NCBI GenBank assembly: GCA_040506275.1
Contig: JBEVXD010000014.1
Span: 62,001 to 126,000 of the forward strand
Direction: 5' to 3'
DNA from: Thiodiazotropha sp040506275
GTDB lineage: Bacteria; Pseudomonadota; Gammaproteobacteria; Chromatiales; Chromatiaceae
Length of the DNA: 64,000 nucleotides
The notes below the pieces were generated by a model, which saw only the letters and a program-made list of their open reading frames with translations, searched no databases and had not been told where the DNA came from. Below, piece after piece: positions 53,884-60,350 of this stretch. Each line of letters opens with the position of its first letter. The stretch's first letter is position 1. The position numbers were made by a program, and so were the translations under genes.

Positions 53884-54507
53884 ATGAGTGATTTAAACAC
53901 CGCAATGATTGAAAAATACCGCAACAGCTTCCTCAAGGAAGTTGAGGCGAATGTCGAGGAGGGTGAGTGGGTCAAGATGTGCATGCAGTGTGGCGTGTGC
54001 TCTGGTTCCTGCCCCCTGGGTAAACACTGGGATCATCCACCTCAGGAGCTGTTTATGATGATCCGCGCCAACAAGCGCGAGGAAGTCCTGAGCACCGACT
54101 CCATGTGGATGTGTACCTCCTGCTACAACTGTATCGCACGCTGCCCCCGCGGCCTGCCGATTACCCACATCATGCACGGCCTGGCGGTCTACTCGAAGCG
54201 CCTAGGCCTGGTCCAGAAGAAACAGCCTACCGCTGAGTTCTCACAGATCTTCTGGGACAACCTGATGAAAAAGGGCCGGGTCAACGAACTGAAACTCGGA
54301 CTCTCCATGTACTTTAAGGACGGTTTCGGACAGGGTGTTAAAAACGCCATGGCCAACCAGAAACTGGGCCAGAACATGATGAAAGCAAAACGCATGAACG
54401 CCATGGAATTCTTTGGTGGACACAGCGTGAAAGATCTCTCCGGCTTCCAGAAAATAGTGAAGAAGGCCCAAGAGATCGAAGCTGGCAATCAAGAAGACGC
54501 CAAGTGA
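53884..54507 (+). CDS. hdrC: HdrC-like [4Fe-4S] protein (in place of QmoC N-terminal part)
   Basis: 207 residues. Two [4Fe-4S] motifs, MCMQCGVCSGSCPLGKHW and WMCTSCYNCIARCPRGLP, are followed by a helical tail with EFSQIFWDNLMKKGRVNELK. No membrane helices, so it matches soluble HdrC and not full-length QmoC, which carries a haem b membrane domain. A good AAGGGGAG site precedes the ATG. It passes electrons between QmoAB and HdrB. Its gene is 11 bp from hdrB. Confidence 0.9.
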   Translation: MSDLNTAMIEKYRNSFLKEVEANVEEGEWVKMCMQCGVCSGSCPLGKHWDHPPQELFMMIRANKREEVLSTDSMWMCTSCYNCIARCPRGLPITHIMHGLAVYSKRLGLVQKKQPTAEFSQIFWDNLMKKGRVNELKLGLSMYFKDGFGQGVKNAMANQKLGQNMMKAKRMNAMEFFGGHSVKDLSGFQKIVKKAQEIEAGNQEDAK

Positions 54508-54518
54508 GGAAATGACCA

Positions 54519-55418
54519 ATGGCTAAGATAGAACTCTCATTCTACCCGGGTTGCTCCTCACAGAAGGGGGCCACCTCATCCAACTATTTAGTCTCTGCAC
54601 AGACCATGTGCGAAGAGCTGGACATCCAGCTCAACGAGATCCCTGACTGGAACTGCTGTGGTGCATCCATCGGTTACGGTGGCGGTGGTGAACTGCCCCG
54701 CCTGACCCTGTCGGCCCGTAACATCGCCCTGTCTGAAGAGCACAACTCCGGACAGGAGATCGTTGCCACCTGCGCCGCCTGCTGGCTCTCCACCCGTGAG
54801 GCCAAAGAGCGTCTGCATGAAGATGAGCAGATGTTCAAGGATGCCAACGCAGCCCTCTCAGAGGCCGGCCTGAAATACAAAGGCGAATCCAATGTCCGTC
54901 ATATGGTGGAAGTGCTAGTCGAGGATATCGGCTTCGACACCATCAAATCCAAGGTCAAAAAGCCACTCGAAGGGCTGAAGATCGCTGGGTATGTCGGCTG
55001 TCAGACCAATCGTCCCTTCGGCATCGCTGGTGAATCCTTCGAAAACCCACAGTACCTGGACAAAATCGTAGAGAGTGTCGGCGCAGAGTCGATCCCCGGC
55101 TACGAAAAGAAAGTCCAGTGCTGCGGTGGCGCCCTCGCCTTCTCTGAGCCTGAAAAGTCTCAAGAGATGATCAAAGGCATCATCGAAGCGGCCTACGACA
55201 ACGGCGCAGATATGATCGTCACACCCTGCCCACTGTGTCAGGCCAATGTGGAGATCTACCAGGACAACATCAACGAGACCTATGGCACCAAGTTCAACAT
55301 GCCTGTGGTCTACTACTCAACGCTGATGAGTGTCGCCTTTGGTCGCAGTGCAGCAGATGCCGCACTGAACGGACAGGTAATCCCTGCCAAGCAGCTTGAA
55401 GAGATTGCGAACAAATAA
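54519..55418 (+). CDS. hdrB: HdrB-like CCG-domain protein
   Basis: 299 residues with two cysteine-rich CCG domains: YPGCSSQKGAT, WNCCGASIGYG and TCAACWLS in the first half, and GYVGCQTNRPFG, VQCCGGALAFSEPE and TPCPLCQANVEIY in the second. Both sets are complete, which suggests the two noncubane [4Fe-4S] clusters of methanogen HdrB, the disulfide-reducing site. The electron acceptor is not evident (heterodisulfide, quinone via another protein, or a sulfur carrier). Last gene of the operon, closed by a terminator. Confidence 0.92.
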   Translation: MAKIELSFYPGCSSQKGATSSNYLVSAQTMCEELDIQLNEIPDWNCCGASIGYGGGGELPRLTLSARNIALSEEHNSGQEIVATCAACWLSTREAKERLHEDEQMFKDANAALSEAGLKYKGESNVRHMVEVLVEDIGFDTIKSKVKKPLEGLKIAGYVGCQTNRPFGIAGESFENPQYLDKIVESVGAESIPGYEKKVQCCGGALAFSEPEKSQEMIKGIIEAAYDNGADMIVTPCPLCQANVEIYQDNINETYGTKFNMPVVYYSTLMSVAFGRSAADAALNGQVIPAKQLEEIANK

Positions 55419-55443
55419 GTCGATCGAGATCCAGCTGATAGAG

Positions 55444-55469
55444 AAAGCCCGCTGATGCGGGCTTTTTTT
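55444..55469 (+). terminator. Rho-independent terminator of the qmoAB-hdrCB operon
   Basis: AAAGCCCGC, TGAT, GCGGGCTTT and a T run to 55469: a 9-bp stem 25 bp after the hdrB stop. Confidence 0.93.
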
Positions 55470-55522
55470 CATCTAGATAAAAATAATTACTCGATTAGGC
55501 GTCTCTAACCAACTCTCAATCT

Positions 55523-55831
55523 TCAGCCTGGTAAGTTCAGATCACTAAGCGGACACCTGAACTGACTGACATCACCCAAAGGCTTGTCGAGGAATTTATT
55601 ATATAGAAGGGCCAAAGCATTCGATGCATTTTTCTGGGTTGCGATGGCTACACTGCGATCCTTTGCCAGATGAGTGAGGAACTGTTCAACCTCGGAATCG
55701 TGCATCTCATCCAGGCGCCTCTTTTTATGATGAACAATAAAGTACTTGATCCAATAGGTGTATGAATCAATGGTTCTTCTACTGTACCGCCGTACAGTCA
55801 TATAGTCGGTGATGGATGCAAGAAACGGTGA
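55523..55831 (-). pseudogene. Integron integrase (IntI-type) remnant, N-terminal domain only
   Basis: From an in-frame stop upstream the frame reads SPFLASITDYM, then MTVRRYSRRTIDSYTYWIKY, DEMHDSEVEQFLTHLAKDRS and ATQKNASNALALLYNKFLDK. These are the N-terminal SAM-like core-binding blocks of integron integrases (Vibrio/Xanthomonas group). The frame ends after about 100 codons; the whole catalytic domain with the RHRY residues is missing, and the sequence instead runs into the hdrB terminator region. The natural start also appears lost: a TAA lies just before SPFL, leaving an internal ATG at 55801. It points away from the plus-strand cassettes, the canonical integron layout. Confidence 0.8.
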
Positions 55832-55928
55832 TTATTTAGACATGTCCACGATTCCCTTCGTAGCAGTTGAAGAAAACAGGTCGCCCTAAGAAAAGACGAA
55901 CTCAAGAAAAATAAAGAGTACATTGTCC

Positions 55929-56075
55929 TTTTTAACAGGCCATGCCACAATTATGTCGTAGAATCATCAAGGATTACAGGCACATGGAAACCAGAGAAGG
56001 TTACACAATAATTATAAAGGTCATCCCGACAATATATATTAAAAGGGCATTGTCCTTTTAATTCGGCTGTTAGCT
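55929..56075 (+). other. Candidate attI or long attC before the first cassette
   Basis: TTTTAACAG (from 55929) and CGGCTGTTAGCT (ending 56075) have complementary ends (TAACAG/CTGTTA) like the outer boxes of an integron site. A CATTGTCCTTTT direct repeat (55921 and 56049) lies at both ends. The 3' GTTAGCT core precedes cassette 1 by 21 bp. The long interior shows no clear attC stem, so attI is an alternative. No gene in 55832-56096. Confidence 0.4.
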
Positions 56076-56096
56076 TTCCCTGGGGGGAATGGAGTA

Positions 56097-56966
56097 TTGA
56101 AAATAAAAATTTTAGTAACTCTTCTGATTATTAGTGTGAATATTTGTATAGCATCAGAACTTAACCCTAGTTCGTGGGAATGCACTGATAAATATTCGGC
56201 TGGCTGCCAGGATCAAATGAGAGACCAATGGAAGAATACTCATGCGAGCCTGGAGGAGAGTGCTAAACTAACTGGTGAATTACGGAACAGAGAAAAAGAG
56301 CTAGAAAAAAGAAGGCAAGAGTTAGTATCTATAATTTCTGCAATGGAAACAAATACTTCTGATAATGATAATGGTGAGTTAAGCGTTGAGAGTCAGTATC
56401 TAGATATATTGAATTACGTTATTCAAGGCGATAACAGTCTAAAAGGCGATGGGAAAATCATAGTTGTAAACAAAGCGAATCAAGAGTCCAACGATACCTA
56501 CAAAAATGTAGTTTTGAGTGTAATAGCTGGCCTAATTACCTCAGCGTTAGTTTTTGTATTGGGTGTGGCATTTGTAAAAGGGGCTGTGCCTTGGTATCAG
56601 AGGATAATCTATGATGGTGTAGATCTAAAGGGGAACTGGAAAGAAGAAAAAGTACTCGGTCCCTATAAATATACATATAGCTTGGTACTTGAGCAGAATG
56701 CTCATAAACTTTCTGGGACAATGATGCTAACTAAAATCGGGCCAGGGGATGACGGATATGTCCAGCCTTTCGCGGTTGAAGGTTCCACCTGGGAAGGTTA
56801 TGTAACTCTGAATCTAAGAAGCACTGAACCTAAAAGTTTGTCATTTGCAACATCGTTGCTAACAGTCAACGACCTTGGTAAATATATGACGGGCCATATG
56901 GCATACAGGGCAAGAGATAATAACGAGGTACATTCCGAGGAGATTGTTTGGGAAAGGGCAAGCTAA
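56097..56966 (+). CDS. Cassette 1: signal/coiled-coil/TM protein with C-terminal beta domain
   Basis: 289 residues from a TTG with GGAG 2 bases upstream. A signal peptide or first helix (ILVTLLIISVNICIA) is followed by a short Cys-bearing segment, a charged coiled coil (about 45-85, TGELRNREKELEKRRQELVS), a membrane helix (about 142-165, VVLSVIAGLITSALVFVLGV) and a beta-rich C domain (about 178-285). The beta domain opens DGVDLKGNWKEEKV and continues YSLVLEQNAHKLSGTMMLTK, resembling small lipocalin/beta-barrel sensor domains attached to membrane helices in some antiphage effectors. That link is a pattern resemblance only. The gene is AT-rich relative to its neighbours. Function unknown. Confidence 0.7.
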   Translation: MKIKILVTLLIISVNICIASELNPSSWECTDKYSAGCQDQMRDQWKNTHASLEESAKLTGELRNREKELEKRRQELVSIISAMETNTSDNDNGELSVESQYLDILNYVIQGDNSLKGDGKIIVVNKANQESNDTYKNVVLSVIAGLITSALVFVLGVAFVKGAVPWYQRIIYDGVDLKGNWKEEKVLGPYKYTYSLVLEQNAHKLSGTMMLTKIGPGDDGYVQPFAVEGSTWEGYVTLNLRSTEPKSLSFATSLLTVNDLGKYMTGHMAYRARDNNEVHSEEIVWERAS

Positions 56967-57066
56967 CAATTAGCTTGAGAGGGACTTGCTCTCCGCGGTG
57001 TTTCGTTGTGGCTAAATGCCACAAGCCTCACACCGCTCCAGCAAGCCCCTCAGCCTGAGCGTTAGA
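56962..57066 (+). other. attC site (after cassette 1)
   Basis: Starts GCTAACAATTAGC and ends CTGAGCGTTAGA. Inner arms GGGACTTGCTCTCCGCGGTG and CACCGCTCCAGCAAGCCCCT are imperfectly complementary, with extra bases characteristic of attC. A terminal TGTGGC/GCCACA hairpin is present. About 105 bp. Closely similar to 59112-59225. Confidence 0.88.
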
Positions 57067-57090
57067 GTACACAATAAAGGAGACACAAGA

Positions 57091-57351
57091 ATGTCTGATG
57101 AATGGGAAAAAATACAAAAGGCATTAGAAAATCCTAAATATAAATGGAGAACAGTAACCGGAGTTTCTACAGCAACAGGGCTAGATCCTGTTACTGTAGT
57201 TAGCAGCATAAGCAATCATCCTGACATCGTAATTCAATCAACCATACCATCAACGAGTGGTGAAGAACTTTTTACTACTCGAAAACACTATCGAGAAAAA
57301 AGTAGCGTTTTCGAAGTAATTGCGAGTTCTATTAAAAACAAGGTGGAGTAA
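57091..57351 (+). CDS. Cassette 2a: small winged-helix-like protein
   Basis: 86 residues beginning MSDEWEKIQKALENPKYKWR. The WRTVTGVSTATGLDPVTVVS segment looks like the helix-turn-helix of a small winged helix, followed by a hydrophilic hairpin and a C-terminal helix. GGAG 9 bases before the ATG at 57091 excludes the upstream frame, which translates the attC. It is 5 bp from a membrane protein gene on the same cassette. A DNA-binding or protein-adaptor role is inference. Confidence 0.65.
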   Translation: MSDEWEKIQKALENPKYKWRTVTGVSTATGLDPVTVVSSISNHPDIVIQSTIPSTSGEELFTTRKHYREKSSVFEVIASSIKNKVE

Positions 57352-57356
57352 TAGTA

Positions 57357-57659
57357 ATGGATACTCCTTTAGTGCTTGCTATTGTTGGTGGCTTCGCAGT
57401 TAATATTCTTCAGTTGCTAGAGTATGCAAAGTTACCAAAATTAAAACGTCCAGACTTTAAAGACCTTCTATTTTGGTTGCCCTATATAGTTTGGCCTTTT
57501 TTAGGCTACATTCTAGCGTTTGCATATATCGAATCTGGAATCACGCTTTCACCATTATTAGCTTTAAATGTTGGGTTATCTGCCCCCTTAATATTCAGGG
57601 CGATGCTAGATGCTAATCCAATGCAACCATCCAGCATTGACCCGGGTGAAGGTGCGTAA
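57357..57659 (+). CDS. Cassette 2b: small integral membrane protein
   Basis: 100 residues with three likely membrane helices: PLVLAIVGGFAVNILQLLEY (about 4-23), LFWLPYIVWPFLGYILAFAY (about 38-57) and a hydrophobic segment LSPLLALNVGLSAPLIFRAM (about 65-84). A polar loop KLPKLKRPDFKD follows helix 1. GGTGGAG at the end of the preceding gene is the ribosome site, so the two are translated together. I do not recognise the family. A membrane-effector role is speculation. Confidence 0.65.
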   Translation: MDTPLVLAIVGGFAVNILQLLEYAKLPKLKRPDFKDLLFWLPYIVWPFLGYILAFAYIESGITLSPLLALNVGLSAPLIFRAMLDANPMQPSSIDPGEGA

Positions 57660-57673
57660 TGTACTCTAAAAAT

Positions 57674-57714
57674 GTATAACGAGACACGGGGTCTCATTAA
57701 TAAAGCTGTTAGAA
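57674..57714 (+). other. Weak candidate attC (after cassette 2)
   Basis: GTATAAC and GTTAGAA bound a 41-bp stretch with a GAGAC/GTCTC hairpin. The core boxes fit, but the site is shorter than known attC sites. It may be degenerate or a deletion product. It lies where a cassette boundary is expected. Confidence 0.35.
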
Positions 57715-57741
57715 CCCTGAGCAATAAATTGGAAAATCGAA

Positions 57742-58326
57742 ATGGCTTGGTCAGACGGAAAAAAATGGTTTTTGGACATAGTAAAATCCTTAATAGTCTT
57801 TGGCGTTATTGCAATTCTAACCGCGATAGTGATTGATACATATTCGGACATATCTGAAGCAAGAAAATCTAGGGAGTCTTTGAAAGTCGCCCGTATTGCT
57901 AGTGTCGCCGAAGGGCTAGAAAAAGCTTCATCATTCTATTTTGCTGTTGCCCATGATGCTTTTGCTGATAAGTGTAGTGATGGGAGCAGGAACGCAATCA
58001 GAAAGTATGAAGATGAAGGGCTCGACAATTGGAAGTTACAGCTTCGTCGTGTGCAAAGAGAAGCTCCATTTTTGGAGACCTCGATTGTTGAGGTAAAGAA
58101 GGTTTCCGAAAACATGCATACTTTCTACAATGCATGTAATGAAGGCCGTTTCAATACTCTAAGGAAAGAAGCACGGGATTCTTCCTATGAGATCGTAAGT
58201 AAACTTTTCTCGCATTATGAAAGCTGTTGGTCGAGTATCACGAAAATAAATTTGTTTGAGTCCGTGGTAGCTAAAATCACGGGGTCTAACAAAGCAACGC
58301 AGCCGACCGCTTGCAGCGGCGGCTGA
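57742..58326 (+). CDS. Cassette 3: N-terminally anchored helical protein ending inside attC
   Basis: 194 residues: one membrane helix (DIVKSLIVFGVIAILTAIVI, about 12-31) followed by an all-helical soluble region (ARKSRESLKVARIASVAEGL, then a QREAPFLETSIVEVKKVSEN segment). The last residues SNKATQPTACSGG are translated from the attC site, a common feature of cassette genes. No recognised domain. Orientation predicts a cytoplasmic or periplasmic helical bundle tethered to the membrane. Confidence 0.65.
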   Translation: MAWSDGKKWFLDIVKSLIVFGVIAILTAIVIDTYSDISEARKSRESLKVARIASVAEGLEKASSFYFAVAHDAFADKCSDGSRNAIRKYEDEGLDNWKLQLRRVQREAPFLETSIVEVKKVSENMHTFYNACNEGRFNTLRKEARDSSYEIVSKLFSHYESCWSSITKINLFESVVAKITGSNKATQPTACSGG

Positions 58327-58341
58327 TTGCAGGCATTAGGC
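58284..58341 (+). other. attC site (after cassette 3), short type
   Basis: GTCTAACAAAGCAACGCAGC starts the site, with inner complementary arms GCAGCCGACCGC/GCGGCGGCTG, and it ends GCATTAGGC. 58 bp, the length of compact attC sites. The last core box is ATTAGGC instead of GTTAGGC, so the recombination point may be weakened. It overlaps the end of the cassette 3 gene. Confidence 0.8.
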
Positions 58342-58360
58342 GCCAGCAAAGAGAAATATC

Positions 58361-59095
58361 GTGCTAATAATTTACTTCGACGAAGTTAAATATAATGGAC
58401 AAAACCAAAAGTACGAATGGCTTTCTGGTGTTGCTGTGCATGACGAACATATTCCATACATAGAAAGTCAGGTTGCAGACATCGCAGAAAGATGTTTTGG
58501 TAGTAGAGTCTTATCCCCAGAAACGGAATTGCACGCCGTCGAGATATTCCATAGAAAAAGATATTTTAAGTCGTGGAATGATATAAACCGACGTATATTA
58601 GTTTTGAAAGATCTGGCAAATATTATTGCCCAGAAGAAATTGATAAAAAGAATCTCGGTACGAATTGAAGTTGAACGTTTAGCCCCAGGAGATGATGCTA
58701 AACAACGAGCATTCGTATTCTTCGTTGAAAGAGCTAATGGGTTGGTAAGGCGTGCTCAAACCCGAGGGCTTCTGATTGGAGACTTTGAGAAAGAAAGATT
58801 GGCTAGAGAATCAGCAGGTGATCTTTCAGGGTATAGGGAGTATGGAACACCATATCCGTATGGGCGTAAAATAAGCGGCCTCATTGATACAGTTTATTTT
58901 TCCCACTCTTATTCGAGCCGATTGCTTCAATTAGCAGATACGTATGCTTGGTTTATGCAATTTGCATATAGTGATGGAAATACTGAAAGTCCAAGAGCAG
59001 AGCTAGCCAAATATCTATCAGAGGAAGTTGACATCATATTCCCAGATACATACAAATTTTGGCCTACTCAGAACGCATGGTATCAACCGGGATGA
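58361..59095 (+). CDS. Cassette 4: DUF3800 family protein
   Basis: 244 residues from a GTG (GAGA upstream, weak). It starts MLIIYFDEVKYNGQNQKYEW, and has LHAVEIFHRKRYFKSW, LLIGDFEKERLARESAG and a C-terminal LLQLADTYAWFMQFAYS. The Asp residues in YFDE, LIGDFE and QLADTYAW are the conserved acidic positions of DUF3800, which has an RNase H-like fold and probably nuclease activity. DUF3800 genes are common on mobile elements and in defence neighbourhoods. Substrate unknown. Confidence 0.78.
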   Translation: MLIIYFDEVKYNGQNQKYEWLSGVAVHDEHIPYIESQVADIAERCFGSRVLSPETELHAVEIFHRKRYFKSWNDINRRILVLKDLANIIAQKKLIKRISVRIEVERLAPGDDAKQRAFVFFVERANGLVRRAQTRGLLIGDFEKERLARESAGDLSGYREYGTPYPYGRKISGLIDTVYFSHSYSSRLLQLADTYAWFMQFAYSDGNTESPRAELAKYLSEEVDIIFPDTYKFWPTQNAWYQPG

Positions 59096-59111
59096 GTATG
59101 TGTATAAAAGC

Positions 59112-59225
59112 GCCTAACAATGGCGGTCGAGAGGGACTTGCCTTCCGCGGTGCTTCTTGTGCGCTAAAAGAGCCTAGCACACAAGAAACCCCGCTACGGC
59201 AAGCCCCTCACCGCTGGCGTTAGGC
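59112..59225 (+). other. attC site (after cassette 4)
   Basis: Starts GCCTAACAATGGCGG and ends GCTGGCGTTAGGC, with perfect outer boxes GCCTAAC/GTTAGGC. Inner arms GGGACTTGCCTTCCGCGG and CCGCTACGGCAAGCCCCT pair imperfectly; a TCTTGTGCGC/ GCACACAAGA terminal stem follows. 114 bp, closely related to the site at 56962. Confidence 0.92.
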
Positions 59226-59234
59226 GAAAAACCA

Positions 59235-59993
59235 GTGACCAACTGCAAAGCAAAAACAACCAAAGGGAAGCCGTGTTCTAGGTCGTCAACAGAGGGGGCG
59301 GAGTATTGCTGGCAACATCAACTTGCTGAAGCACCTCCAGTCCATGATGAGTCATCGCCAAAAAGCGAGAAAGAATCAAACCTGCCGGACGATCAAATTG
59401 AACTAGCTAAGATTCTGGTCGAACAGTATAAGGCTCTCACCCAAGGTATAGTTCAGCGAGTCGAACAACAGCAAAAGCTGCTCTACTTTCAGCTCATTTA
59501 TATCGGAATTCTCGTCGCCATATATGCGCGAAATCCATCTGCTTTGCTTACGCATGATAGTGTGCTGGTGCTCTTGCTAACTCCACTTATACTTATGTAC
59601 TTCGTGATGGCTCATAGTCGGCATGACTTTATGATTATTTCTTATGCGCGTTTCATTACCCATGAAACATGGCCAACTCTTCAGAGGGCTATTGATGTTA
59701 GCGTTCCATCATGGGAAAAATATCTGGCTTCAAGGAGGCAAAAATATGCCTTACCACTATCCATATTTGGTAGCGAATACGGCTTGCCATTGATCTTGTG
59801 CTTATTGCTTCTTCCGTTTTCGTTCTGGGTGGTTTATTTCAATGGACCAATTTGTTTTTCATTCGCTAAATATTTCGATGCAACAAATTGGGTTTTGGGG
59901 ATGATAGCCATTGAAATCATCCTGTTTATTTTGGTACTCAAGCTACGATTAACTGTAATGCGAGATTATGGTTCAATCCCTGAAGAAAATTAA
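59235..59993 (+). CDS. Cassette 5: Cys/His-cluster plus membrane protein
   Basis: 252 residues from a GTG. The N-terminus has CKAKTTKGKPCSRSSTEGAE followed by YCWQH: a C-x9-C-x10-C-x2-H pattern like the small zinc-binding domain found at the start of many bacterial proteins of unknown function. After a polar linker come about four membrane helices (LLYFQLIYIGILVAIYA, VLVLLLTPLILMYFVMA, PLILCLLLLPFSFWVVYF, WVLGMIAIEIILFILVL) with a cytosolic middle segment. The first codon begins 9 bp after the attC. Function unknown. Confidence 0.7.
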   Translation: MTNCKAKTTKGKPCSRSSTEGAEYCWQHQLAEAPPVHDESSPKSEKESNLPDDQIELAKILVEQYKALTQGIVQRVEQQQKLLYFQLIYIGILVAIYARNPSALLTHDSVLVLLLTPLILMYFVMAHSRHDFMIISYARFITHETWPTLQRAIDVSVPSWEKYLASRRQKYALPLSIFGSEYGLPLILCLLLLPFSFWVVYFNGPICFSFAKYFDATNWVLGMIAIEIILFILVLKLRLTVMRDYGSIPEEN

Positions 59994-60209
59994 AGGGGTC
60001 AGAAATTAAAGGGGTCAGAGCCCTTTAATCATTTTAAAGCCGGCTTTGTATGGCGCAATGCTGGCGATCCTGTTTCGAAGCGCAGCCCATTTTTTTATTT
60101 TCTAAACTATCAGAACAAGATCTGACCATCGGAAAATGAAAATCGTTACAGATAACTACTGAAGTGCCTTTAAATCTCCCTGCATCCCGTATAAGAATTC
60201 TACGATTTG
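59994..60209. other. Non-coding junction after the cassette array
   Basis: The 17-bp AAATTAAAGGGGTCAGA is repeated at 59987-60003 and 60003-60019; the first copy contains the cassette 5 stop codon. ATTAAAGGG (60005-60013) pairs with CCCTTTAAT (60021-60029) as a 9-bp hairpin. No attC follows cassette 5, so the array's end has probably been lost or altered. No gene seen up to the tolC-like gene at 60351. Confidence 0.6.
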
Positions 60210-60237
60210 TTGATGCAATTAAACGAGGTTATATTAT
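60210..60237 (+). promoter_or_regulatory. Probable sigma-70 promoter of the TolC-PhnD-GGDEF operon
   Basis: TTGATG (60210-60215), a 16-base spacer and TATTAT (60232-60237), about 105 bp before the tolC-like ATG. Good match for a housekeeping promoter. Confidence 0.55.
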
Positions 60238-60350
60238 ACTGCTAGATGCAAGGGAGCCTAAGGAAATCAGGGTGTTGCAATATTATTAACCTATAGTTGC
60301 TACCTGCGTTCTGAGTTCATGGTGGAGCCTGACGCAAATCAGAGGCCAAC

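Noticed and set aside
55929..56075. CRISPR-like interpretation of the CATTGTCCTTTT repeats
   Set aside because: Only two copies, no regular spacers and no cas genes in the window.
60005..60029. attC after cassette 5
   Set aside because: The hairpin lacks the TAAC/GTTA boxes and spacing of attC.
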